Below the pieces are notes generated by a model that did not search any database, was not told the origin of the DNA, and saw nothing but the letters and a program-made list of their open reading frames with translations. Below are positions 9,364 through 16,416 of a stretch of 45,120 nt of DNA, one piece after another. A program made the position numbers and the translations under genes. Numbering within the stretch: the first letter of the stretch is position 1; each line of letters begins with the position of its first letter. The DNA comes from Actinomycetes bacterium (lineage in GTDB: Bacteria > Actinomycetota > Actinomycetes > Streptosporangiales > Streptosporangiaceae): the NCBI GenBank assembly GCA_021792855.1, contig JAJYTW010000009.1:1-45120 (forward strand). The letters are read 5' to 3'.

Positions 9364-9755
9364 AGTTCGCGCTCGGCGCTGGTGCGCGGGGCCGGCGGGC
9401 GGCCGCCGAGCAGCCGGTCGAACGGGCCGCCGGGCCAGGGCGCGCCGTCGAACGAGCCGCCGAGGTCGATGCCGCCGAGGTCGATGCCGCCGAGGTTGAT
9501 GCCGCCGCGGGAGTCCGCCGGATCCGGGCCGGCGGTCCCGGCGCCGCTCCGGGCGTCATGGCCGGCCCGCCTGGCCGGGTCCGAGAGCACGGCGTAGGCC
9601 TCGGCGATCTCGCCGAACCGCCGATCGGCGTCCGGCGCCGTGCTGGTGTCCGGATGGTACTTCCTGGCCAGCCGGCGGAACGCGTTCCTGATCGCCCTGG
9701 CGTCCGCGTCCGGCGGTACGCCAAGCACCTGGTAACAGTCGCGACGGCCGGTCAT
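9330..9755 (-). CDS. J-domain (DnaJ-like) protein
   Basis: A 141-residue protein with an N-terminal J domain (residues ~5-68) bearing the H-P-D tripeptide at 34-36, which stimulates the ATPase of Hsp70/DnaK. It lacks the zinc-finger and C-terminal substrate-binding domains of true DnaJ, so it is a type III/C J-protein that probably recruits DnaK to a particular client. After the J domain comes a short glycine-rich stretch with three G-G-I-D/N-L units encoded by a 15-bp tandem DNA repeat. The end of the gene overlaps the convergent CDF gene by 34 bases on the opposite strand. No chaperone genes lie nearby, so its client is unknown. Confidence 0.85.
   Translation of the reverse strand: MTGRRDCYQVLGVPPDADARAIRNAFRRLARKYHPDTSTAPDADRRFGEIAEAYAVLSDPARRAGHDARSGAGTAGPDPADSRGGINLGGIDLGGIDLGGSFDGAPWPGGPFDRLLGGRPPAPRTSAERELYARPGSPGPR
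9457..9501. repeat. Three 15-bp tandem repeats within the J-domain gene
   Basis: The unit CCGCCGAGGTCGATG occurs at 9457-9471 and 9472-9486, with one T/C change in the third copy at 9487-9501. In the minus-strand reading frame it encodes repeated G-G-I-D/N-L. Because 15 is a multiple of three, copy number can vary without frameshift. Confidence 0.9.
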
Positions 9756-9888
9756 CGGGTAAGCCAGCGGGATTCCGGGCCGGGCAGGACATGGTCATCT
9801 GCTCACTGTCCGCGCCCGGGCCGCCCGGCCGGATGTGCCGATCGGGCCAGATCGGCGGGACCTTCGGCCCGGCTGCTATACCTGGCTG

Positions 9889-10275
9889 GTGACGATCGAT
9901 GACCTGCAGCGGCGATTGCGCGAGTTCGTGGCCGAGCGGGAGTGGGAGCAGTTCCAGACCCCGAAGAACCTGGTGATGGCGCTGACCGGTGAGGTCGGCG
10001 AGCTTAACGAGATCTTCCAGTGGCTGACCCCGGACCAGGCCGGCGCCATCATGTCCGACCCGGAGCAGGCGTCGAGCGTGCGGGACGAGATCGCCGACGT
10101 GCTCGCCTACCTGCTGCGCCTCGCCGACGTCCTGGACGTGGACGTGGCGGCGGCGCTGATCGCCAAGATCGGCAAGAACGCGGCCAAGTACCCGGTCGAG
10201 GCGGCCAGGGGACAGGCCGCCAAGTACACCGCGCTGGGCGGCCCGGGCTCGCCGGGCCCGCCCGAGCAGGGCTAG
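9889..10275 (+). CDS. MazG-like nucleotide pyrophosphohydrolase (dCTPase/RS21-C6 type)
   Basis: A 128-residue all-alpha NTP pyrophosphatase of the MazG/DCTPP1-like superfamily, which hydrolyses (d)NTPs to monophosphates and pyrophosphate as house cleaning. The divalent-metal motif E-x-x-E...E-x-x-D appears as E-V-G-E-L-N-E and D-E-I-A-D-V-L. The protein starts with D-D-L-Q-R-R-L-R-E-F, as in relatives. GTG at 9889 is chosen; it is preceded by TATACC at 9877-9882, so the message may be leaderless, but a longer ATG-started version from 9835 cannot be excluded. The stop shares a CTAG with the stop of the convergent small gene. It could remove noncanonical dCTP analogues. Confidence 0.88.
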   Translation: MTIDDLQRRLREFVAEREWEQFQTPKNLVMALTGEVGELNEIFQWLTPDQAGAIMSDPEQASSVRDEIADVLAYLLRLADVLDVDVAAALIAKIGKNAAKYPVEAARGQAAKYTALGGPGSPGPPEQG

Positions 10276-10508
10276 TGCCGCGCCCGGTCCCGGAAGATGA
10301 TGCCGAACATCTTGGCGTTGATCCTGGCGAACCGCCATAGCTGCCACGGCACGAAGGTGCGCAGGAACACCGTCCACCGGGTCGGCCTGGTCACGTACGG
10401 CGCCGTCTGACTGGTTACCAGCGCGGATCCGGCCGGCCGGGCCCGGGTTCGCGCGCCCGCGGGCGGGGCCGGCGTGCCGGCGGGCGGGTCGTCGTTCGGG
10501 GTTGTCAT
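10272..10508 (-). CDS. Small protein downstream of and coupled to the SQR gene
   Basis: A 78-residue protein whose first ~35 residues are Pro/Ala/Thr-rich and probably disordered. The C-terminal half is aromatic and basic (W-T-V-F-L-R-T-F-V-P-W-Q-L-W-R-F) and may form an amphipathic helix that sits on the membrane. The start is three bases after the SQR stop, so the two are almost certainly one operon. I do not recognise a family. By position it may anchor or accompany the peripheral-membrane SQR; this is inference. Its stop codon overlaps that of the convergent MazG-like gene within one CTAG. Confidence 0.7.
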   Translation of the reverse strand: MTTPNDDPPAGTPAPPAGARTRARPAGSALVTSQTAPYVTRPTRWTVFLRTFVPWQLWRFARINAKMFGIIFRDRARH

Positions 10509-10511
10509 CGG

Positions 10512-11954
10512 CTACTCCGGGATCAGTGCCCAGCCCGGGCGGAGCTTGGCCTTGTACAGGAACATGTGGTGCAGCGCGATCTTGATCCAGTGCCCGGCCA
10601 GGCCGATCTCGCCGAACGTCCGGTCCATGTCCCGGCCGTAGAGCGGGTAGCGGTCGTAGTCCGGCACGATCGGGTACACGGTCATCGACGCGGCCGTCCC
10701 GGTGAACAGGTTGGCCCCGGCGGAGGCGACGCAGGCGGCGCCCATCTCGGCCATCGACGCGGACTGGGTCGGGGCAGCGGCGCCCCTGATCATGTCCACG
10801 ACGCTGTGCGCGACCGCCTTGCCGATCTCGGCGGACGGCATTCCGGTGCGCGGCGGCGCGGGCGCGATCACCGTGCCGTTCGGGCTGACGTGCTGCTCGG
10901 AGATCGCGTGCGGGGGAGCGAACGCGATCCCGGCCGCGAAGATGTTCGGGTAGGCGGGCGACTGGTAGGTCCGTGGCCAGTCCTTCGCGGTCCACTGCTC
11001 GTACGGCTTGGCCTCGTAGTCGGCGTCCACCCGCATGAACTCGTTCGGCAGGAACAGTTTCGCCGTGATATCGGTCCCGGCCCGGTCGTAGGCCTTCAGG
11101 CCGACTCCGGAGAACGGCGGCAGCAGCATCGCGAAGTCGAATTCCTGCTCGCGCTGCGCGCCGTCCAGCGTCTCGTACTGAATCTGGCCAGGCTCGACCG
11201 CGCTGACGTGCGCGCGGGTGATCCAGTTGATGCCGCGCTCGGCGAACAGCGACTCGGTGAACAGGTTCGACGGCACGATGTAGCCGCCCCGGCGCAGGTG
11301 CATGCCGCCCATGCCGAAGTCGCCAAGCTCGTACTCATTGGTGACCCAGACGATGTCCGCCTTGTCGCGCACCTTCCTGGCCCGAAGCTCGAACTCCAGG
11401 TTCACGATGTACTCGAAGGCGGCGCCCTCGCAGGTGCAGGTGCCATGGCCGGTGCCGACGATGAACCGCTGCCGCTCGCCGCGCCGCATCCGCTCCACCG
11501 ACTCGTCCAGCGCCGCGGACGCGCCGACGGCGTGCTCGGCGGTGCACACCGACACGCTGTTGCCATCCGGACCCAGTCCGGCGGTCTTGTCGAACCGCAG
11601 TCGCGGGCCGGTGGCGTTGATCAGGAAGTCGTAGCGGACGTTCTCCCGCGCGCCGGAGGCCGTCTCGATGGTCACGTAGGGGTCGGTGCTCGCGCTGTCG
11701 CCCTCGGGGTGGATCTCCCTGGCCCAGGCCTGCTTGAAGTCGATACCGGCCCGCTCGTACACCGGGGCGAGGGGGAACCGCACCTGGCGCGGCCGCATCA
11801 GGCCGACCCCGACCCAGATGTTGGACGGGATCCAGTTGTAGGAGTCGTCGGGGGAGACGACCGTGACGGTGTCGCCAGGGCCGAGCCACTTCCTGGCGAA
11901 GGCGGCGGCGGTATGCCCGGAGATCCCCGCGCCGAGGATCACCACCCGGCTCAT
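10512..11954 (-). CDS. sqr: Sulfide:quinone oxidoreductase family FAD protein
   Basis: A 480-residue flavoprotein with an N-terminal FAD-binding Rossmann fold (V-V-I-L-G-A-G-I-S-G, residues 4-13), a second dinucleotide region around 163-172, and a C-terminal G-I-A-F-A-P-P-H segment near residue 342. The three cysteines expected for SQR are present at comparable spacings: Cys137, Cys173 (or 175, in C-T-C-E-G-A-A-F-E-Y) and Cys408. SQR oxidises sulfide to sulfane sulfur and passes electrons to membrane quinone. The C-terminus has amphipathic aromatic segments suited to membrane contact. It is followed within three bases by a small partner gene. Upstream are tandem DosR-like palindromes (12017-12051). 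Other SQR-like roles (polysulfide, generic NDH-like) are less likely given the cysteines. Confidence 0.85.
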   Translation of the reverse strand: MSRVVILGAGISGHTAAAFARKWLGPGDTVTVVSPDDSYNWIPSNIWVGVGLMRPRQVRFPLAPVYERAGIDFKQAWAREIHPEGDSASTDPYVTIETASGARENVRYDFLINATGPRLRFDKTAGLGPDGNSVSVCTAEHAVGASAALDESVERMRRGERQRFIVGTGHGTCTCEGAAFEYIVNLEFELRARKVRDKADIVWVTNEYELGDFGMGGMHLRRGGYIVPSNLFTESLFAERGINWITRAHVSAVEPGQIQYETLDGAQREQEFDFAMLLPPFSGVGLKAYDRAGTDITAKLFLPNEFMRVDADYEAKPYEQWTAKDWPRTYQSPAYPNIFAAGIAFAPPHAISEQHVSPNGTVIAPAPPRTGMPSAEIGKAVAHSVVDMIRGAAAPTQSASMAEMGAACVASAGANLFTGTAASMTVYPIVPDYDRYPLYGRDMDRTFGEIGLAGHWIKIALHHMFLYKAKLRPGWALIPE

Positions 11955-12016
11955 CGGGGCCCGCCGAGATGCATGTCCATGCCTTGCAGCCTTTGCCCGT
12001 TCGCCGGGCCCTGCCA

Positions 12017-12051
12017 GGGACCATGGTCCCGACGGCCGGGCCCTTGGTCAC
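12017..12051 (-). promoter_or_regulatory. Tandem DosR/DevR-like palindromes upstream of sqr
   Basis: Box 1, GGGACCATGGTCCC (12017-12030), is a perfect 14-bp palindrome that matches the mycobacterial DosR core GGGACTWWAGTCCC at 12 of 14 positions. Box 2, GGGCCCTTGGTCAC (12038-12051), matches at 10 of 14. The centres are 21 bp apart, two helical turns, and box 1 ends 62 bases before the sqr start. The same spacing and placement recur at the hydrogenase operon (25625-25659). That DosR-type proteins bind here is inference; no such regulator is encoded in the window. Confidence 0.55.
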
Positions 12052-12135
12052 CTCGCGGCGGTAACCGGAGGAATCCGGGCACGCGGCTGGCGGGAAGCCG
12101 ACCGCCAGGGCGGGGCCGACCGCCAGGAGGCGGAG

Positions 12136-13308
12136 CTAGCCGGCCTTCCTGGCGGCGGCCTCCAGCGCGGCAAGGGTGGGCCAGGCGCCGGTGTCGCCGG
12201 CGGTCCAGACGATCTTGCCGGTGCTTGAGGTCAGCATCAGCCAGGGCTGGTTGGTGACCTTGTAGCCGTCGGCCAGCCGGCCGGTGGTGTCCAGCGCGAC
12301 CGGGTAGTCCAGTCGCTGGCCGATTCCGGCCAGGAAGGTCCGGATCGCGCCGGGCGATGGCTCGGTCACGGTCTCGTCGATCGCGACCAGTTGCGGCAGC
12401 GCGGGTGACCCCGCGGCCGTCCGGGCGTAGCCGTTCAGCATCCGCAGCCGGGCCGCCAGGTCGGTCGTCTCGGACAGCCAGCTAGCGAAGAACAGCACTA
12501 GCCGCGGGCGTCCGGGGCCGAGGGTGACGTGCCCGCCGCCGACCGTGGGCGCGGTGAACCGCTGGGTGGGCGGGATTGGCGCGATGGCGGCGAGCGACCG
12601 GGTGCTGGCCAGCTTCGGGTGCCCGGGCAGCAGCCCGGCGATCTCGGTGGCGAGCACCTGCGCCTGCTGGCCGACGCTGTCGTAGGCGCTCATGGTCAGG
12701 TAGATCATCTGCTCCCGGCCGCGCTGGTCGATCACGAACAGCGCGGGGGTGTGGTCGATCTGGCCGGCCTGGATCTGCACGTAGATGTGGTACGCCTTCC
12801 AGACCGCCTTCAGTTGGCTGAGCGACCCGGTCAGGAAGTCCCACTGGTTGACCATCGCGTGCACCCGGGAGTAGGCCATCACGTTCGTGACGGCGGTCGC
12901 CTTGGGGTTGGCGTCCACGCCGAGCAACTGGACCTGCTGGCCGGCCTTGCCGAGCAGCGCCCTGGCCTGGAGCAGTGCGGCCGTGGTCAGCGGGCAGATC
13001 GTGGTGCACTGGGAGTCGGTGAAGGCCAGCAGCACCACCTTGCCGCGGAACTGGCTCAGCGACATCGGCTGGCCGAACTGGTTCACCAGGCGGAAGTCTG
13101 GAGCGGGTCGGCCGCCGAGCGAAGTGCCGGTGTCGATGTTCGGGTTGGCGGCGGCCGCGTTCGGCACCGTACCGGTCACCGGACCCGGGGCGGGCGCGCC
13201 GCTCGCGGGGCCGGCGCACGCGGCGACCACGGTCAGCATCGCGAGCGCGCCGACGCCAGCGAGTCCGCGGCGCGCCCGGCCAGCGAAGATTTGCCGTATA
13301 CCTCGCAT
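12136..13308 (-). CDS. SCO1/SenC-type lipoprotein fused to a cysteine-less TlpA-like domain
   Basis: A 390-residue exported lipoprotein. A basic N-terminus and hydrophobic segment end in the lipobox-like V-A-A-C with Cys31. Residues ~68-220 form a SCO-type thioredoxin fold with the copper motif C-T-T-I-C-P (Cys101, Cys105) and a distal His186 in D-H-T-P-A. SCO proteins deliver copper to the CuA site of cytochrome oxidase or act as thiol redox partners. Residues ~240-390 form a second thioredoxin-like (TlpA-like) domain in which the usual W-C-x-x-C is replaced by S-W-L-S-E-T, so it cannot do disulfide chemistry. The ATG at 13308 gives the proper signal sequence; further upstream the frame has no protein-like character. 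It lies upstream of the SQR operon on the same strand, separated by 181 bases. Confidence 0.85.
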   Translation of the reverse strand: MRGIRQIFAGRARRGLAGVGALAMLTVVAACAGPASGAPAPGPVTGTVPNAAAANPNIDTGTSLGGRPAPDFRLVNQFGQPMSLSQFRGKVVLLAFTDSQCTTICPLTTAALLQARALLGKAGQQVQLLGVDANPKATAVTNVMAYSRVHAMVNQWDFLTGSLSQLKAVWKAYHIYVQIQAGQIDHTPALFVIDQRGREQMIYLTMSAYDSVGQQAQVLATEIAGLLPGHPKLASTRSLAAIAPIPPTQRFTAPTVGGGHVTLGPGRPRLVLFFASWLSETTDLAARLRMLNGYARTAAGSPALPQLVAIDETVTEPSPGAIRTFLAGIGQRLDYPVALDTTGRLADGYKVTNQPWLMLTSSTGKIVWTAGDTGAWPTLAALEAAARKAG

Positions 13309-13392
13309 CCGGCAATCCTGCCATACGCCGGTGAGTATCTGAGCCGCGCGCGCGACGTGTGAGGGGCCGGCCGGCGGGGCAGCATCGAGATC

Positions 13393-13632
13393 ATGGACGG
13401 ATCTGCGCAAGCAGCGAGCGGCGGCTCGGCCGCGGCGGTCGACGAGCGGGTGCGGCGGCTGGAAGCCCAGGTAGACGCGCTCACCGAGGCCGTCGAGGTG
13501 CTGGCACGCGGCCTGGCGGACGGCCCGCTGGCCGAACCGCGTGACCGGCACACCGAGGAGGCGGCCCGCCGCACCCACGAACTGCTGCTGCTGGCCAAGT
13601 CGGCGGCGGCAGGACGGTCGGGGGCAGGCTGA
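13393..13632 (+). CDS. Small predicted coiled-coil protein
   Basis: A 79-residue hydrophilic protein. Residues ~17-43 show a leucine/valine heptad pattern (V-R-R-L-E-A-Q-V-D-A-L-T-E-A-V) typical of a short coiled coil, and a second helix-like stretch rich in Glu, Arg and Leu follows. Strong G/C preference in third codon positions supports coding. It is divergent from the SCO lipoprotein gene and 67 bases upstream of the CBS protein gene, with which it may be transcribed. No family recognised; a dimerising accessory protein is all that can be said. Confidence 0.6.
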   Translation: MDGSAQAASGGSAAAVDERVRRLEAQVDALTEAVEVLARGLADGPLAEPRDRHTEEAARRTHELLLLAKSAAAGRSGAG

Positions 13633-13699
13633 CGGGCAGCCGCCCGGCGGCCAGGGTCAATCGGCGGGGCAGCCGCGCGTCCCGCATGGGGGGATTGTC

Positions 13700-14116
13700 A
13701 TGACCACGGCGCGAGACATCATGCATCCGGGCGCCGAGTGCGTCAGCGAGCACACCAGCCTGGCGGTGGCGGCCCAGCGGATGCTGGCCCTGGACGTCGG
13801 GGCGCTGCCGATCTGCGGTGACGACGACCGACTGCACGGGATCATCACCGACCGTGACATCGTGCTCAAGTGCGTGGCCCGGGGCTTCGACCCCGCCGAG
13901 ATGACCGCGGGCGACCTGGCCCAGGGCAAGCCGTACACGGTCGAGTCGCAGGACGACATCGGCGAGGTGCTGCACACCATGACCGAGCACCGGGTGCGGC
14001 GGGTCCCGGTGATCGACAGCCACCGGCTGGTCGGCATGATCAGCGAGGCGGACCTGGCCAGGAACCTATCCGAGCAGCAGGTCGGCGAGTTCGTCGAGTC
14101 GATCTGCGCCGGCTAG
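13700..14116 (+). CDS. CBS-domain pair protein
   Basis: A 138-residue stand-alone protein made of two CBS domains (residues ~7-65 and ~75-130), each with the R-D-I/V and V-P-V-I-D or L-P-I-C core pattern (G-I-I-T-D-R-D-I-V and G-M-I-S-E-A-D-L-A). CBS pairs bind adenosine nucleotides (AMP, ATP, S-adenosylmethionine) and act as energy or redox sensors. It resembles the short mycobacterial Hrp1 type, whose gene is in the DosR regulon in Mycobacterium, but no convincing DosR palindrome was found here. The ATG at 13700 follows a GGGGGG run. A strong hairpin lies 43 bases after the stop. Confidence 0.9.
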   Translation: MTTARDIMHPGAECVSEHTSLAVAAQRMLALDVGALPICGDDDRLHGIITDRDIVLKCVARGFDPAEMTAGDLAQGKPYTVESQDDIGEVLHTMTEHRVRRVPVIDSHRLVGMISEADLARNLSEQQVGEFVESICAG

Positions 14117-14117
14117 G

Positions 14118-14143
14118 CGGCCATCCGGAACGGCCATCCGGAA
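14118..14143. repeat. 13-bp tandem direct repeat
   Basis: CGGCCATCCGGAA occurs twice head to tail (14118-14130 and 14131-14143) and a third partial copy CGGCC follows. It sits between the CBS gene stop and its terminator hairpin. No function is evident. Confidence 0.85.
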
Positions 14144-14159
14144 CGGCCGGTCACAACGG

Positions 14160-14207
14160 AACGCAAAAGGACGGGACGGGGCTATTGCCCGTCCCGTCCT
14201 TTGCGTT
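14160..14207 (+). terminator. Long stem-loop, probable terminator of the CBS gene
   Basis: Left arm 14160-14180 and right arm 14188-14207 pair over 20 bp with one bulged A, around a 7-base loop (GCTATTG). The stem base is A/T-rich (AACGCAAA with TTTGCGTT) and the upper half is GC-rich. No clean U-tract follows, which is common for actinomycete terminators. The symmetry means it could work on both strands. Confidence 0.8.
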
Positions 14208-14240
14208 CACGATAGAGCCAGGAGTCACAACAGAATAATC

Positions 14241-14250
14241 GGACATGTCC
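14241..14250. promoter_or_regulatory. Palindrome upstream of the DUF3311-mctP operon (possible operator)
   Basis: GGACATGTCC is a perfect 10-bp palindrome 69 bases before the DUF3311 start, within an AT-richer stretch (CAGAATAATCGG) that could hold a -10 element. It may be the binding site of a regulator of monocarboxylate uptake; the regulator is not in the window. Confidence 0.3.
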
Positions 14251-14319
14251 CGAGCACGGTGGCCTGGAAGTTGCAGGGGCGGGCGGGCCGCCGGCGCAGA
14301 CCCCGCATGAGAGGGTGCA

Positions 14320-14607
14320 ATGAGCCCGTCCCGTTCCCCGGGCAAGAGTCCCGTGTCATGGACCGTAGCCGCCATCTTGCTGCTAGCCGCGATCATCGGA
14401 TCGCTATGGGTGCCGATCTACGCGCGCACCACGCCCCAGATCGGCGCCTTCCCGTTCTTCTACTGGTACCAGTTGCTGCTGGTGCCGGCCGTTGCGATCG
14501 TGTCCTGGATCGCCTTCGTGCTGATCCGGCCGCGCCAGGGGCCGGCCCGGCCGCCCGCGCACGCAGCTGACCGGCCCGACCGGTCCGACCGGACCCAGGG
14601 CAGGTAG
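14320..14607 (+). CDS. DUF3311 small membrane protein, partner of MctP
   Basis: A 95-residue protein with two hydrophobic helices (residues ~15-34 and ~47-68), joined by W-V-P-I-Y-A-R-T-T-P-x-I-G-A-F-P-F-F-Y-W-Y-Q, the signature of DUF3311. The C-terminus is hydrophilic, with Asp/Arg repeats. DUF3311 proteins are regularly encoded just before sodium:solute symporters of the MctP type and are thought to be a small accessory subunit, as in the rhizobial and actinomycete pairs. Here only two bases separate its stop from the mctP start, so translation is coupled. The start ATG is preceded by GAGAGGG. Confidence 0.88.
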   Translation: MSPSRSPGKSPVSWTVAAILLLAAIIGSLWVPIYARTTPQIGAFPFFYWYQLLLVPAVAIVSWIAFVLIRPRQGPARPPAHAADRPDRSDRTQGR

Positions 14608-14609
14608 CG

Positions 14610-16274
14610 ATGGCATTCAACGCGGTCTCCTTCACCGTCCTGGTCCTGCTGTTCGCGCTGGTCACCGTGGTGGGCTTCATCGCCGCGCGGTGGCGGCGGG
14701 CGGAGGACATTCTGCACCTGAACGAGTGGGGCCTTGGCGGTCGCGGCTTCGGCTCGTTCGTCACCTGGTTCCTGCTCGGCGGCGACCTGTACACCGCCTA
14801 CACGTTCATCGCGGTCCCCGCACTGGTGTTCGCCTCCGGGGCGATCGGGTTCTTCGCGCTGTCCTACACCGTCATGGTGTTCCCGATCGTGTTCGTGTTC
14901 GCGCCCAGGCTGTGGTCGGTCGCCCGCGCGCACAACTACGTGACGCCCGCCGACTACGTGCGCGGCCGGTACGGGTCCCGCGGCCTCAGCGTGGCCGTCG
15001 CGGTGACCGGCATCCTGGCCACCATGCCGTACATCGCGCTCCAGCTTGTCGGCATCGAGGCCGTGCTGACCGTGATGGGAGTCGGCGGCAGCACGACCAA
15101 CGCCTTCATCAAGGACCTGCCGCTGCTGATCGCGTTCATCATCCTGGCCGCGTACACGTTCGTGTCCGGGCTGCGCGCGCCGGCCCTGATCGCGTTCATC
15201 AAGGACACGCTGATCTACCTGATGATCATCGTGGCGGTCATCTACATCCCGATGCGGTTGGGCGGCTGGAGCCACATCTTCGGCGTGGCGTCCGGGCACT
15301 TCGCCAAGATCAACCCGCTGACCGGCAAGCCGATCGGGTCGCTGGTCGCCACGCCGGCCAGCGAGTGGGCGTACGCCACGCTCGCCCTCGGGTCGGCGCT
15401 GGCGCTGTTCATGTACCCGCACGCGATCACCGGGATCTACGCGGCCAAGAAGCGCGACGTGATCCGCAGGAACATGGCCATCCTGCCGGCCTACTCGCTG
15501 GTGCTCGGCCTGGTGGCGCTGCTCGGCTACATGGCGCTCGCCGACCCCACCGTCACCGCCGGGGTCGCGGCGGCCGGCAAGAACGCGCAGCTATCGGTGC
15601 CGCTGCTGTTCGCGAACATGTTCCCAAGCTGGTTCGCCGGGGTGGGCTACGCGGCGATCGTGATCGGCGCGCTGGTCCCGGCGGCGATCATGTCGATCGC
15701 GGCGGCGAACCTGTTCACCAGGAACATCTACATGGACCTGTTCAAGCGCGACGCCACCCCGGCGCAGCAGACCCGGGTCTCCCAGTTCGTCTCGCTGATC
15801 GTCAAGGCCGGGGCGCTGGCGTTCGTATTCGCGCTGCCCAAGACCTTCGCGATCAACTTCCAGTTGCTGGGCGGGATCTGGATCCTGCAGACCTTCCCGG
15901 CCATCGTGGTCGGTCTGTACACCCGCTGGTTCCACCGGTGGGCGCTGCTGATCGGCTGGGCCGCGGCGATGGTGTACGGCACGGTGGCGGCCTACGGAGT
16001 GTCCGTGCCCGGCGAGCCTGGCACCCACTTCGGTGGCTCGACGGCCCCGATCCTCGGGCACACGGTCTACATCGCGCTGACCGCCCTGGTGCTGAACCTG
16101 GTCGTGACGATCGTGCTGACCGCGATCTTCCGGGCGGCGCGGGTACCGGCCGGCACGGACGAGACGGAGGCCGCCGACTACACCGAGGACCTGCCGAGCG
16201 AGCCGGTGCCGGTGCTCGCCGCGACCACGGCGGGTTCGGCCGGTCCGGCCGGGGTTCCCGGTCCGGAGGGGTAA
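14610..16274 (+). CDS. mctP: Sodium:solute symporter family monocarboxylate permease (MctP-like)
   Basis: A 554-residue inner-membrane transporter of the SSS family with about 13 hydrophobic helices. The helix-1/2 region has G-R-G-F-G-S-F-V-T-W-F-L-L-G-G-D, and further on A-D-Y-V-R-G-R-Y-G-S-R and the late V-P-A-A-I-M-S-I-A-A-A-N-L-F-T-R-N-I-Y segment are typical. MctP imports lactate, pyruvate, propionate, acetate and alanine in rhizobia. The coupled DUF3311 gene upstream supports this subgroup over proline or pantothenate carriers. The final ~45 residues are a hydrophilic Glu/Pro/Ala tail. A 10-bp perfect inverted repeat at 16316-16353 may end the transcript. Confidence 0.88.
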   Translation: MAFNAVSFTVLVLLFALVTVVGFIAARWRRAEDILHLNEWGLGGRGFGSFVTWFLLGGDLYTAYTFIAVPALVFASGAIGFFALSYTVMVFPIVFVFAPRLWSVARAHNYVTPADYVRGRYGSRGLSVAVAVTGILATMPYIALQLVGIEAVLTVMGVGGSTTNAFIKDLPLLIAFIILAAYTFVSGLRAPALIAFIKDTLIYLMIIVAVIYIPMRLGGWSHIFGVASGHFAKINPLTGKPIGSLVATPASEWAYATLALGSALALFMYPHAITGIYAAKKRDVIRRNMAILPAYSLVLGLVALLGYMALADPTVTAGVAAAGKNAQLSVPLLFANMFPSWFAGVGYAAIVIGALVPAAIMSIAAANLFTRNIYMDLFKRDATPAQQTRVSQFVSLIVKAGALAFVFALPKTFAINFQLLGGIWILQTFPAIVVGLYTRWFHRWALLIGWAAAMVYGTVAAYGVSVPGEPGTHFGGSTAPILGHTVYIALTALVLNLVVTIVLTAIFRAARVPAGTDETEAADYTEDLPSEPVPVLAATTAGSAGPAGVPGPEG

Positions 16275-16315
16275 CCGTCCGGACGCGCACCGAGCCAGCA
16301 GGATTAACGGCTCGC

Positions 16316-16353
16316 GGTGGCGTGGTCTCGCCCGCCGGGTGGGCCACGCCACC
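16316..16353 (+). terminator. Inverted repeat after mctP (probable terminator)
   Basis: GGTGGCGTGG (16316-16325) and CCACGCCACC (16344-16353) are perfect 10-bp arms around an 18-base GC-rich loop, 41 bases after the mctP stop. There is no U-tract. The stem is strong enough to act as an actinomycete-type terminator between mctP and the next LLM gene. Confidence 0.55.
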
Positions 16354-16416
16354 GGGCTGTCAATACGATCGTGGTCGCAGCGACCGTGAAAGGCGCGACC
16401 GCGAAGGGGAGACACC

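Noticed and set aside
9857-9870. GGGACCTTCGGCCC upstream of the MazG-like gene, resembling a DosR box (11 of 14)
   Set aside because: No second box 21 bp away, and only 18 bases from the start codon; such GC-rich palindromes are common by chance here.
12136-13578. Longer version of the SCO protein with 90 extra N-terminal residues
   Set aside because: The extra part has shadow-frame composition, overlaps the divergent coiled-coil gene, and would hide the lipoprotein signal.
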